A stretch of DNA of 64,000 nucleotides from Burkholderiales bacterium (GTDB taxonomy: Bacteria > Pseudomonadota > Gammaproteobacteria > Burkholderiales > SG8-41): NCBI GenBank assembly GCA_030684405.1, contig JAUXYA010000009.1, forward strand, positions 17,778 through 81,777. The letters run 5' to 3'. The stretch's first letter is position 1. The number at the start of each line of letters is the position of its first letter. Of the stretch, positions 25,401-32,543 are shown in pieces. The translations under genes were made by a program, and so were the position numbers. The notes under the pieces were generated by a model. It worked only from the letters and a program-made list of their open reading frames with translations, did not search any database and was not told the DNA's origin.

Positions 25401-25599
25401 CCAGTAGTGCTGCGACGGTCTGCTCCAGCACCTGGGCCGAGGCGCCGGGATAAACCGCGCGCACGGTGACCACCGGCGGTGCTATTTCCGGGTACTGCGC
25501 GATCGGCAACGTACGCATCGAGGCGAGGCCGGCGATGACGATGAAGATCGACAGTACCGCGGCGAAGATCGGGCGGTCGATGAAAAAGCGTGAAATCAT
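22399..25599 (-). CDS. RND multidrug efflux pump, AcrB/MexB type
   Basis: A 1066-residue HAE-1 inner-membrane pump. N-terminal MISRFFIDRPIFAAVLSIFIVIAGL is the canonical AcrB/MexB start, followed by AQYPEIAPPVVTV; the proton-relay aspartates are in GIVVDDAIVVLENVER (about 403-404), and the second relay is in GLAAKNAILIVEYA. Two large periplasmic domains are complete. Middle gene of the adaptor-pump-channel operon; translational overlap with the channel gene. Expected to export hydrophobic drugs, solvents or bile-like compounds under control of the divergent TetR. Confidence 0.94.
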   Translation of the reverse strand: MISRFFIDRPIFAAVLSIFIVIAGLASMRTLPIAQYPEIAPPVVTVRAVYPGASAQVLEQTVAALLENQINGVEKMLYMSSTSTAQGVVEIQVTFDIGADIDTAALNVNNRVKQVEPRLPLEVRRQGVTVEKGSSSFLQVIAFTSPDGRYDDLFISNYVTLNVLDALKRIPGTTNVQIFGAKDYAMRIWTRPDRMAQLKVTPGDLLRALNEQNAQFAAGKIGQSPTAGPQELVYTITTQGRLSEPAEFENIVVRANPDGSLLRLGDVARVELASKDYEFMGRVNGKSATLVGIFLQPGANALATADLVTAEMDRLKQRFPQGFEHAAVYDTTRFVAVSIREVAKTLAEAMLLVFLVVFVFLQNWRATLIPFAAVPVSLIGTFAGLLMLGYSINTLTLFGMVLAIGIVVDDAIVVLENVERIMREEKLGAREAAIKAMKEVTGPIIAMTLTMCAVFIPIAFLGGLTGELYRQFAVTISIAVLFSAVVALTLSPALCAFMLSRGHREPGRFFRWFNGWFRRMTGRYVDGVTWMLRRGGIALLLFIGMVAITAGLWRATPGSLVPDEDQGYYIAAVLLPDGATLERTDRVVSEVIAAIKSNPANEHAVAFTGFDFLGGGFRNNAATIFVTQKHWDEREVTTPQLVGEFFMKTGHIKEALVLGFNPPPIFGLGSAGGFEFYLQNRGEGGPKRLAEVTQQFLGAVAQDPMFVQVNTLWRSNVPQLYLQTDREKAKTLGVPIDELYNSLAATLGTYYVNDFNKYGRTWQVLMSAEPGYRKRPDDVGAVFVRSERGVMVPLSSLANIEYSSGPDTLDRFNNLPAVKIFGSAAPGYSSGQAIARMEEIAARTLPPEFSYDWSGASFQEKRSGGTAGIALGLAVLMVFLILAAQYDKWSLPLSVLLALPFGTFGALAAVWLRGFTNDVYFQIGLVTLLGLAAKNAILIVEYAVLKKHEGYTTAAAAIEAARQRFRPILMTSLAFILGVLPLAISTGAGAGARHSAGTGVMGGMLAATFLAIFFIPWFYKLIVDRKLSDKRSTAEIEAEVEHHRQQSLKAVHTPHHGTPAKGEDNA

Positions 25600-25629
25600 G
25601 GTTCAGTCCGTTTCTTCAGTCGACGCGGC

Positions 25630-26856
25630 TCAGGACTGCTTCTTCGGTGCGTCCGCCGGTTTTTCCGCGGCCGGTTTGGCTTCGGGCTTGACGGGTGGCT
25701 GGGGAGCGTCCTTCAGCGTTGCTGAATCGGCGATGCTCACTGGGGTGCCGGGCGCGAAGATCTTCGCCATGCCGTCGATGATCACGCGCTCGCCGGCCTT
25801 AAGGCCGGAATTGATGATCCAGCCGACGTCCGTCCAGGCGCCGACTTCGACCGGGCGCGGCTCGGCCTTTGATTCCGCGTTGGCGATATAGACGAACTTG
25901 CCGGTCGGTCCCTCAAGCACTGCGCGCTGCGGCACGACGATGACATTGGGCCGCACAGCGCCGGAGAGGGTGATGCGCACGAATTCGCCGGCACGCAGCA
26001 GGTTGCCCGGATTGGGAAACTCGGCACGGGTTTCGGTGGTGCCGGTCTGGGTGCTGACGCGGGAATCGACAAAATTGACCACGCCGGGTCGCGAATATTC
26101 GCTGCCGTCGGAGAGTGTGACCGTCGCTTTCAACTTGCCGTCGCCCGGCAGCTTGATGCGGCCGGCCTCGGCGTCTCGCCGCAGTGCCAGCGTGTCGCGG
26201 TCGGAAACGCCGAAGATCACGTACATCGGGTCGGTCTGGGTCACGGTGGTCAGCAGCACGCCAGAACCCGAAACGAGTGATCCTTCAGATACTGCGGCGC
26301 GGCCGGTGATACCGGCGATCGGAGAATCGACACGTGTCCAGTCGAGGTTCAGCTGCGCTTCGTTGAATCTGGCGCGCACGCTGGCGACCTGGGCTGCGGC
26401 AATACGCTCGGCTGATGTGGCATCGTCGAATTCCTTCTGACTGACCGCCTTCGATTCGTATACCGGTTTCAGCCGTGCCAGGTCGCGCTGTGCCTGCTGC
26501 AACTGGGCCTCCGCGACGCCGAGGTCCGCCTTGGCGCGTGCCAGTGCCAACTGGAAGGGTGCGGGATCTATGGTGAAAAGCGACTCGCCTTGCTTGACAC
26601 TGCTGCCTTCGCGGAAATTGCGCTTGAGCAGAATGCCGCTGACCCGGGCGCGGATTTCGGTTTCGCGGTAACCCGCAGTCTGGGCGGTATATTCAAGCTT
26701 CACCGGCAGATCCTGCGTCTCGGTGATCATCACGCTGACAGGAGGCGGCGGAAATCCGCCGGGCGGCGGGCCTCCGGCGGGGCCACAGGCGGCGAGCAGC
26801 AGAGAGGCTGCGGTCGCGGCGACGAGGGGGCGGAGGCGGGGCATCGATGCGTTCAT
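25630..26856 (-). CDS. RND efflux periplasmic adaptor lipoprotein (AcrA/MexA type)
   Basis: A 408-residue adaptor. ATG 26856 starts a lipoprotein signal MNASMPRLRPLVAATAASLLLAACG with lipobox LAAC. After a glycine/proline linker come the lipoyl half TAGYRETEIRARVSGILLKR, a coiled-coil hairpin (AKADLGVAEAQLQQAQRDLARLKPVYESKAVSQKEFDDATSAERIAAA), the second lipoyl half VDSPIAGITGRAAVSEGSLV and a beta-barrel. The C-terminal tail is proline/lysine-rich. First gene of the operon, divergent from the TetR gene with the AcrR-like operator between them. Confidence 0.92.
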   Translation of the reverse strand: MNASMPRLRPLVAATAASLLLAACGPAGGPPPGGFPPPPVSVMITETQDLPVKLEYTAQTAGYRETEIRARVSGILLKRNFREGSSVKQGESLFTIDPAPFQLALARAKADLGVAEAQLQQAQRDLARLKPVYESKAVSQKEFDDATSAERIAAAQVASVRARFNEAQLNLDWTRVDSPIAGITGRAAVSEGSLVSGSGVLLTTVTQTDPMYVIFGVSDRDTLALRRDAEAGRIKLPGDGKLKATVTLSDGSEYSRPGVVNFVDSRVSTQTGTTETRAEFPNPGNLLRAGEFVRITLSGAVRPNVIVVPQRAVLEGPTGKFVYIANAESKAEPRPVEVGAWTDVGWIINSGLKAGERVIIDGMAKIFAPGTPVSIADSATLKDAPQPPVKPEAKPAAEKPADAPKKQS

Positions 26857-26918
26857 TTTTTTGGGTCCCTGAAGGCTGCGGGCCGGATATGCCGGCAGCA
26901 TCTCTGACAGCGCGACAG

Positions 26919-26946
26919 TTTACATACAAGCATGAATGTATGTAAA
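26919..26946. promoter_or_regulatory. AcrR/TtgR-like operator
   Basis: TTTACATACA, eight bases, TGTATGTAAA: perfect 10-bp arms centred in the 141-bp gap between the adaptor start and the tetR start. The half-site is the same as in the well-known AcrR operator (TACATACA...TGTATGTA). The TetR protein encoded next door should bind here and repress both directions. Confidence 0.85.
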
Positions 26947-26997
26947 GTAGCGTTTCATGACAAAGGCCGCCAACGGCCGCGCAGCAACCGGAGGAAC

Positions 26998-27705
26998 ATG
27001 GCCAGACGCACCAAGGACGAGGCAGTCGAGACCCGCAACCAGATTCTTGATGCGGCTGAGAAGGTATTCAGCGCCCGCGGCGTGTCGCGCACCTCCCTGG
27101 CGGATATCGCCGAAGCGGCCTCGGTGACGCGCGGCGCCATTTACTGGCATTTCAAGGACAAGGCCGATCTGTTCTGCGAAATGGTGGCGCGGGTCACGAT
27201 GCCAATGGAGGATGCCCCCTGCCAGATTGACCCCGGCCGGGACGCGGATCCACTGGGCAGCATCCGCACCATGCTCACCGGCATCCTGCAGCGGACCTCC
27301 GGCGATGCCCAGGCACGTCGTGTGTTTCACATCGTGTTCAACAAATGCGAGTACGTCGACGAGATGGAGCAGGTCTGGCAGCGTTTCCGCGAGATGCAGG
27401 CGGGCTGCCTGCGCCGGTTGGAACAGGGGCTGGCGGCAGCGATCGCCCGCGGACAGTTGCCGGCGAAGCTGGATGCGCATCAGACGGCGGTCGGCCTGCA
27501 TGCAATGCTCAACGGCCTGATCAGCAAATGGGTGATGGACCCTGATCATGCTCCATCGAGAATCGACGCCGACGCCATCATCGATGTGTTTCTGGAAGGA
27601 CTGCGCGCTACTCCGGGGCTTCCCGCCCGCAAAGCGAAACGCGCCCCAGTCCGGCGTCCCGGAGTCCGGGTGGCGGCGATAGTGCCGCGGCGCCGCCGCG
27701 CCTGA
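26998..27705 (+). CDS. TetR/AcrR-family efflux repressor
   Basis: A 235-residue TetR regulator starting at ATG 26998 after CCGGAGGAAC. N-terminal DNA-binding block: RNQILDAAEKVFSARGVSRTSLADIAEAASVTRGAIYWHFKDKADLF, nearly identical in style to AcrR/TtgR/SmeT. The C-terminal ligand domain is followed by an extra basic tail (KAKRAPVRRPGVRV...RRRRA) not usual in AcrR, which could add nonspecific DNA binding. It is divergent from the efflux operon and next to the matching operator, so it is the local repressor released by pump substrates. Confidence 0.92.
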   Translation: MARRTKDEAVETRNQILDAAEKVFSARGVSRTSLADIAEAASVTRGAIYWHFKDKADLFCEMVARVTMPMEDAPCQIDPGRDADPLGSIRTMLTGILQRTSGDAQARRVFHIVFNKCEYVDEMEQVWQRFREMQAGCLRRLEQGLAAAIARGQLPAKLDAHQTAVGLHAMLNGLISKWVMDPDHAPSRIDADAIIDVFLEGLRATPGLPARKAKRAPVRRPGVRVAAIVPRRRRA

Positions 27706-27715
27706 GCCGGTCCGT

Positions 27716-30397
27716 TCAGATCTCCCAGGGTGCAGCGGTAGTCGCGGCGATCGCGTAGCGCTGCAGGGCCTCAGCCACGACCTCGCGATGGATGGCGCCG
27801 TCGTCGGCCAGTGCCGACAGCGCCGCGATCACGATGTGCTGGCGATCCATCTCGAAGAATCGGCGCAGGTTTTCACGAGTGTCACTGCGCCCGTAACCGT
27901 CGGTGCCGAGCGCGACGTAGCGCCGCGATACCCAGGGGCGGATCAGGTCGGGAACTGCGCTGACATGGTCGGAGGCGGCGATGACCGGACCCGCGTGCGC
28001 CGCCAGCGATGTTTCGACATGCGAGGTTCGTGGCGTCGCCTGTGGATTGAGCCGGTTGTGGCGGGCGCAGGCCATGCCGTCGCGGCGCAATTCGCTCCAG
28101 CTGGTGACGCTCCACACGTTGGCGACGATGCCGAAATCCTGCTGCAGCAGGTCTGCGGCGGCAAGCGATTCGCGCAGGATAGTACCGCTGCCGAGCAGTT
28201 GCACTGCGGCGTCGGGCTTCCACTGCAACAGGTACAGGCCCCTGAGGATGCCCTCACGCGCGCCTTCCGGCATCGCCGGCTGCACGTAGTTCTCGTTCAT
28301 CACGGTGATGTAATAGAACACGTCCTCCTGCGCCTCGAGCATGCGCCGCGTGCCATCCTCGATGATCGTCGCCAGCTCGTAGCCATAGGCGGGATCCCAG
28401 GCGCGGCAGTTCGGCACCGTGGAGGCGATCAACTGCGAGGACCCATCCTGGTGCTGCAGTCCTTCGCCGGAGAGCGTGGTGCGGCCGGCAGTGGCGCCGA
28501 TCAGGAAACCGCGTGAGCGGCAGTCGCCGGCCTGCCAGATCAGGTCGCCGACACGCTGGAAGCCGAACATCGAATAGAAAATGTAAAAGGGCAGCATCGG
28601 CATGCCATGCACGCTGTAGCTGGTGGCGGCGGCGATCCACGACGATATGGCACCGGCCTCGTTGATGCCTTCCTCGAGGATCTGCCCGTCCTGCGCCTCC
28701 TTGTAATAGAGCAGTTCGTCGCGGTCCTCGGGCTCGTAGAGCTGGCCGAAGGGCGAGTAGATCGCCACCTGGCGGAACAGCGACTGCATGCCGAAGGTAC
28801 GCGCCTCGTCGGCGACGATGGGCACGATCTGCTTGCCGATCACCGGGTCCTTCAGCATCTGCGCCAGCATCTTGACGAAGCTCATGGTGGTCGATTCCTC
28901 GCGCCCGTTCGAGCCCTCGGTGATGCGGGACCAGGCTTCGGCTTTCGGCGTCGCCAGTTTCGGCGCCGTGGTGACGCGTGCCGGCAGGTAGCCGCCCAGC
29001 ACATTGCGTCGCGCGTGCAGGTAACGCATCTCCGGACTGTCGTCCCCGGGTTTCCAGAATTTAAGCGCCCTGACATCGGCATCGGGTATCGGCAGTGCGA
29101 AGCGGTCGCGGAAGGCGAGCAGGGCGTCGTCCTCCATTTTTTTCTGCTGGTGCGCCCCCATCTTGCCCTGGCCCCAGTGGCCCATGCCGTAACCCTTCTT
29201 GGTCTGTGCGAGGATCACCGTCGGCCGGCCGCGATGGTTCATGGCGGCGTGGTAGGCGGCGTATATTTTCACCGGGTCGTGGCCGCCGCGGCGCAGGCGG
29301 TCGATGTCTTCGTCCGACAGGTGCGACACCAGTGCCTGCAGTTCCGGGTCCTTGTTGAAGAAGTGTTCACGGTTGAAGCGGCCGTCAGTGGCGGCGTACT
29401 TCTGGAATTCGCCGTCGACCGTTTCGTGCAGGCGCCTGAGGATCACGTGGTCGACGTCGCGCGCGAACAGCGGATCCCATTCCGAGCCCCACAGCAGCTT
29501 GGTGACATGCCAGCCGGCGCCGGAGAACAGCCCCTCGAGTTCCTGGATCAGCGAACCGTTGCCACGCACCGGACCGTCGAGACGCTGCAGATTGCAGTTG
29601 ACGACGAAGATCAGGTTGTCGAGGCCTTCGCGTGAAGCCAGCGACAGTCCGGCGAGGGACTCCGGTTCGTCCATTTCCCCGTCGCCGACAAAGGCCCAGA
29701 CCTTGCGTCCGGCGGTCTTCTGGATGCCACGATGCTCGAGGTAACGCATGAAGCGCGCTTGATAGATGGCGTTGACCGGGCCGAGGCCCATCGAGGCATT
29801 GGGGAACTGCCAGAAATCCGGCATCAGCCAGGGATGGCAGTAGGAGGACAGACCGCTACCCGGCCCACCGGTCTCGCGGCGGTAGTTGTCGAGCTGCGCC
29901 TCGCTCAGACGGCCTTCCAGCCAGGCACGGGCATAGATGCCGGGTGCGGCATGAGGTTGGAAAAATACCGCATCGCCGTTCTGGCCGGCGCGGAAGAAAT
30001 GATTGAAGCCAACCTCGAACAGGTCGGCAATCGAGGCATAGGTCGCGATGTGGCCGCCGAGTTCGGCAGCGCCGCGGTTGGCGCGCACCACCATCGCCAA
30101 CGCGTTCCAGCGCACCAGCGCGGAGACACGCGCCTCAATGTCGAGGTTGCCGGGAAACTGCGGCTGTTCTGCAAGTGCGATCGAATTGCAGTACGGCGTA
30201 TTGAGCACAGGCGGCATCGGCACCCGTTTGGCGCGCGCTTCGTCGAGCAGCTTGCGCAGGAGGTAGGTCGCGCGTTCGCGGCCGCCGGCGTCGATCAGCG
30301 AGTTGAAAGCTTCCAGCCACTCGCGGGTTTCGACGGGATCGGGGTCGGCGGGCATCACCCGCCAGAAGGCGGCAGAAAGTTCGGACAGGTCGGTCAC
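27716..30397 (-). CDS. AceE-type homodimeric 2-oxoacid dehydrogenase E1
   Basis: An 893-residue AceE-family thiamine-diphosphate enzyme. I chose GTG 30397 (VTDLSELSAAFWRVMP), which follows GGAGGAACCTGCC; longer TTG starts lack support. The TPP motif is visible as GDGEMDEPESLAGLSLASREGLDNLIFVVNCN, and the pyrimidine-domain glutamate region as EGINEAGAISSWIAAATSYS. Length matches E. coli AceE (887). No aceF or lpd follows, and an Lrp-family gene is divergent: this arrangement resembles Pseudomonas mdeB (2-oxobutyrate dehydrogenase E1) with its regulator mdeR more than a housekeeping pdh operon. It could serve a pyruvate or another 2-oxoacid complex encoded elsewhere. Confidence 0.9.
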   Translation of the reverse strand: MTDLSELSAAFWRVMPADPDPVETREWLEAFNSLIDAGGRERATYLLRKLLDEARAKRVPMPPVLNTPYCNSIALAEQPQFPGNLDIEARVSALVRWNALAMVVRANRGAAELGGHIATYASIADLFEVGFNHFFRAGQNGDAVFFQPHAAPGIYARAWLEGRLSEAQLDNYRRETGGPGSGLSSYCHPWLMPDFWQFPNASMGLGPVNAIYQARFMRYLEHRGIQKTAGRKVWAFVGDGEMDEPESLAGLSLASREGLDNLIFVVNCNLQRLDGPVRGNGSLIQELEGLFSGAGWHVTKLLWGSEWDPLFARDVDHVILRRLHETVDGEFQKYAATDGRFNREHFFNKDPELQALVSHLSDEDIDRLRRGGHDPVKIYAAYHAAMNHRGRPTVILAQTKKGYGMGHWGQGKMGAHQQKKMEDDALLAFRDRFALPIPDADVRALKFWKPGDDSPEMRYLHARRNVLGGYLPARVTTAPKLATPKAEAWSRITEGSNGREESTTMSFVKMLAQMLKDPVIGKQIVPIVADEARTFGMQSLFRQVAIYSPFGQLYEPEDRDELLYYKEAQDGQILEEGINEAGAISSWIAAATSYSVHGMPMLPFYIFYSMFGFQRVGDLIWQAGDCRSRGFLIGATAGRTTLSGEGLQHQDGSSQLIASTVPNCRAWDPAYGYELATIIEDGTRRMLEAQEDVFYYITVMNENYVQPAMPEGAREGILRGLYLLQWKPDAAVQLLGSGTILRESLAAADLLQQDFGIVANVWSVTSWSELRRDGMACARHNRLNPQATPRTSHVETSLAAHAGPVIAASDHVSAVPDLIRPWVSRRYVALGTDGYGRSDTRENLRRFFEMDRQHIVIAALSALADDGAIHREVVAEALQRYAIAATTAAPWEI

Positions 30398-30492
30398 GGC
30401 AGGTTCCTCCGCGCGCAGGCGCGCGCAACTTCTGGATGCTACGCGCAAGCGTGCGGCATGGGGTTTTGTATTTGCTTGTTTTTAAACATTAA

Positions 30493-30511
30493 TTCAGCAT
30501 ATAATGCTGAA
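30493..30511. promoter_or_regulatory. Perfect dyad in the aceE-like/lrp divergent gap, candidate Lrp-type operator
   Basis: TTCAGCAT, ATA, ATGCTGAA: perfect 8-bp arms, in AT-rich DNA 23 bases before the regulator start. Lrp/AsnC proteins bind 15-19-bp dyads in such gaps and typically autoregulate while controlling the divergent gene. Confidence 0.6.
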
Positions 30512-30534
30512 AAATATAATTTTAAAAGCATGAT

Positions 30535-31050
30535 ATGCCGAATATAAAACTCGATGCGACAGACTGGAAAATCCTCGCCCGGCTCCAGGGCAACGCGCGC
30601 CTGTCCAATGTCGAGCTCGCGCGTGCGGTGAATCTGTCGCCCTCGCCCTGTCTGGCGCGGGTGCGGCAGTTGGAGGAGGGTGGGCTGATTGGCAGCTATG
30701 TGACACTGCTCGATCCGCTCAAACTGGGGCTGACAGTGTCGGTGTTCATCCAGGTGCGGCTGGAGCGCCAGGTGGAGAAGGCGCTGGAGACCTTCGAAGC
30801 GGCGATTGCGGAGCGGCCGGAGGTCATGGAGTGTTACCTGATGACCGGCGATTCGGACTACATGTTGCGGGTGATGGTGGCCGATGTGCAGGCGCTGGAG
30901 CGCTTCATCGTCGATTTCCTGGCCAAGATACCCGGGGTGGGCAACCTGAAATCGAGCTTCGCGCTGAAACAGGTGAAATACAAGACGGCCTTGCCGTTGC
31001 CCGGTCTGGGGCCGGCGCAGAAAAGTCCCCGTCGCCGGACCGCGCGCTGA
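30535..31050 (+). CDS. Lrp/AsnC-family transcriptional regulator
   Basis: A 171-residue Lrp/AsnC protein: N-terminal helix-turn-helix ([51 protein letters not shown]) and a C-terminal RAM effector domain ([42 protein letters not shown], then [22 protein letters not shown]). A basic tail (SPRRRTAR) follows. It is divergent from the AceE-type E1 gene with a dyad between, as in the mdeR-mdeAB arrangement of Pseudomonas putida; the ligand is therefore plausibly an amino acid such as methionine or branched-chain residues. That assignment is inference. Confidence 0.9.
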   Translation: MPNIKLDATDWKILARLQGNARLSNVELARAVNLSPSPCLARVRQLEEGGLIGSYVTLLDPLKLGLTVSVFIQVRLERQVEKALETFEAAIAERPEVMECYLMTGDSDYMLRVMVADVQALERFIVDFLAKIPGVGNLKSSFALKQVKYKTALPLPGLGPAQKSPRRRTAR

Positions 31051-31063
31051 CGCGCGCGGCGCT

Positions 31064-31336
31064 TCAGCGCTTGCGGTAGAAGTTGCCGGGACGCGCTGCC
31101 GGAGGACCGGCGCGTTCATCCTTGTGGCGGAAGCTGATGCGGCCCTTGTTCAGGTCGTAGGGCGAAATTTCGATGGTCACCTTGTCGCCGGCGAGAATGC
31201 GGATGCGGTGTTTGCGCATCTTTCCCGAGGCGTAAGCCGTCAGCGTGTGGCCGTTGACGAGTGTCACGCGAAACATCGTGTTGGGCAGCACCTCTTCGAT
31301 GACACCCTCGTATTCGACCATTTCTTCCTTGGACAT
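31064..31336 (-). CDS. infA: Translation initiation factor IF-1 (second-copy type)
   Basis: A 90-residue S1/OB-fold IF-1: [67 protein letters not shown] is unmistakable. ATG 31336 follows AGGGAGAACCAG. The C-terminal extension ([17 protein letters not shown]) is longer than the 72-residue E. coli protein. It sits downstream of a cold-shock gene rather than in the ribosomal-protein cluster, so it is likely the accessory IF-1 copy found in many betaproteobacteria, perhaps used in the cold. A two-hairpin region separates it from csp. Confidence 0.93.
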   Translation of the reverse strand: MSKEEMVEYEGVIEEVLPNTMFRVTLVNGHTLTAYASGKMRKHRIRILAGDKVTIEISPYDLNKGRISFRHKDERAGPPAARPGNFYRKR

Positions 31337-31359
31337 TCTGGTTCTCCCTGTCGTGTGCT

Positions 31360-31423
31360 CCAAAAGGAAAAGCCGCGTGCAATTGCGCACGCGGCTCGCG
31401 CTGCGGGCGGAAATTCCGCCCGC
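31360..31423 (-). terminator. Two tandem hairpins between csp and infA
   Basis: Directly after the csp stop come GCGGGCGGAA/TTCCGCCCGC (31403-31423, one-base loop) and then AGCCGCGTGC/GCACGCGGCT (31371-31396, six-base loop). On the minus strand the second is followed by TTTCCTTTT, a moderate T-run. This should terminate or attenuate csp transcription before infA, with partial read-through possible. Confidence 0.7.
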
Positions 31424-31430
31424 GCCGTGA

Positions 31431-31643
31431 TCAGGCGGCTTGCAGATTCACGGCGGAAGAGCGGCCGTCCGAACCGCGTTCGAGATCGAACGACACCTGC
31501 TGGTTTTCGGTCAGCGTGCTCATGCCGGCGCGCTCAACGGCCGAAATGTGTACGAACACGTCTTTCGACTGGTCTTGCGGCTGGATGAAACCGAAACCCT
31601 TGGTGGCGTTGAAAAATTTGACTGTGCCGGTGATATTGGCCAT
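31431..31643 (-). CDS. Cold-shock domain protein
   Basis: A 70-residue CspA-family RNA chaperone: [22 protein letters not shown] with RNP1 (KGFGFI) and RNP2 (VFVHIS), ending [14 protein letters not shown] 31643 follows CAGGAGATCACC. The upstream region to the divergent GST gene is about 220 bp and would allow the long 5' leader typical of cold-induced csp mRNAs, but I could not identify a cold-box. The open frame extends upstream only as leader sequence. Confidence 0.93.
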   Translation of the reverse strand: MANITGTVKFFNATKGFGFIQPQDQSKDVFVHISAVERAGMSTLTENQQVSFDLERGSDGRSSAVNLQAA

Positions 31644-31865
31644 GGTGATCTCCTGGTAGTGGCTGATCCGCACCCCGAGTGGGTGGGGCATCAGAGAAAC
31701 AACGGATGGAGAAGGCCGAACAGAAGTACCGACAACGGAAACAGGCACGAAGGGCAGACAAAATCCAAACGCCGGCGCGAAGTATGGGCGCATGTCCCCG
31801 CATTTGCAAGGTTTATCGCCTTGCGGCAGGATTCAAACACTGTTTCCCTTCTCAGGAGAAATGCC

Positions 31866-32474
31866 GTGAAACTTTATTATTCGCCCGGCTCGTGCGCCCT
31901 GGCGCCGCATATCGTGCTGCTCGAAGCCGGCCATGCCTTCGAGCTCGAAAAAGTCGATATCCCGAACAAGAAAACCGCGTCCGGCGCCGACTACTGGCAG
32001 ATCAACCCCAAGGGGTACGTACCGGCGCTGCAACTGGACAGCGGCGAAGTGCTGACCGAAGTCAGCACCATCCTGCAGTACCTGGCTGATCTGAAACCGG
32101 CCTCCGGGCTCGTGCCTGCCGCAGGCACGATGGCGCGTTATCGCCTGATGGAGTGGCTCAACTTTATCGCCACTGAAGTGCACAAGTCCGTGGGCGCGCT
32201 GTTCAATCCGCAGATGACGCCGGAAATGAAGGAAGTGCAGAAGGCTTACATCACGCGCCGCTTAAATGCGCTGGACCAAATGATGGCGGGCAGGACACAC
32301 CTGACAAGCGAGGCCTTCAGCGTTGCCGATGCCTACCTGTTCAACGTACTGCGCTGGTGCGGTTACCACAAGATCGACCTCGCGCCATGGACGAACATCC
32401 AGGCATTTTTCGCGCGCATCGGCGAGCGGCCGCAGGTGCAGGCCGCCATGCGTGCGGAAGGTTTGATCAGGTAA
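31866..32474 (+). CDS. Glutathione S-transferase family protein (beta-class-like)
   Basis: A 202-residue GST starting at GTG 31866 (CAGGAGAAATGCC upstream): MKLYYSPGSCALAPHIVLLEAG is the typical bacterial beta-class start with the active-site Ser/Cys (SPGSCA). The thioredoxin-fold domain includes NPKGYVPALQLDSGEVLTEVSTILQYLAD (cis-Pro and glutathione-binding ES-like motif) and the C-terminal helical domain has FSVADAYLFNVLRW. It conjugates or reduces with glutathione; substrate unknown. A long open frame upstream is non-coding csp leader. Confidence 0.9.
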   Translation: MKLYYSPGSCALAPHIVLLEAGHAFELEKVDIPNKKTASGADYWQINPKGYVPALQLDSGEVLTEVSTILQYLADLKPASGLVPAAGTMARYRLMEWLNFIATEVHKSVGALFNPQMTPEMKEVQKAYITRRLNALDQMMAGRTHLTSEAFSVADAYLFNVLRWCGYHKIDLAPWTNIQAFFARIGERPQVQAAMRAEGLIR

Positions 32475-32543
32475 ACCCGCTGTTGCGGTCCGGGCGCGGT
32501 GGCGGATCAGCAGGGTTCGGATTGATTTTGGAGCTGGCGGGAA

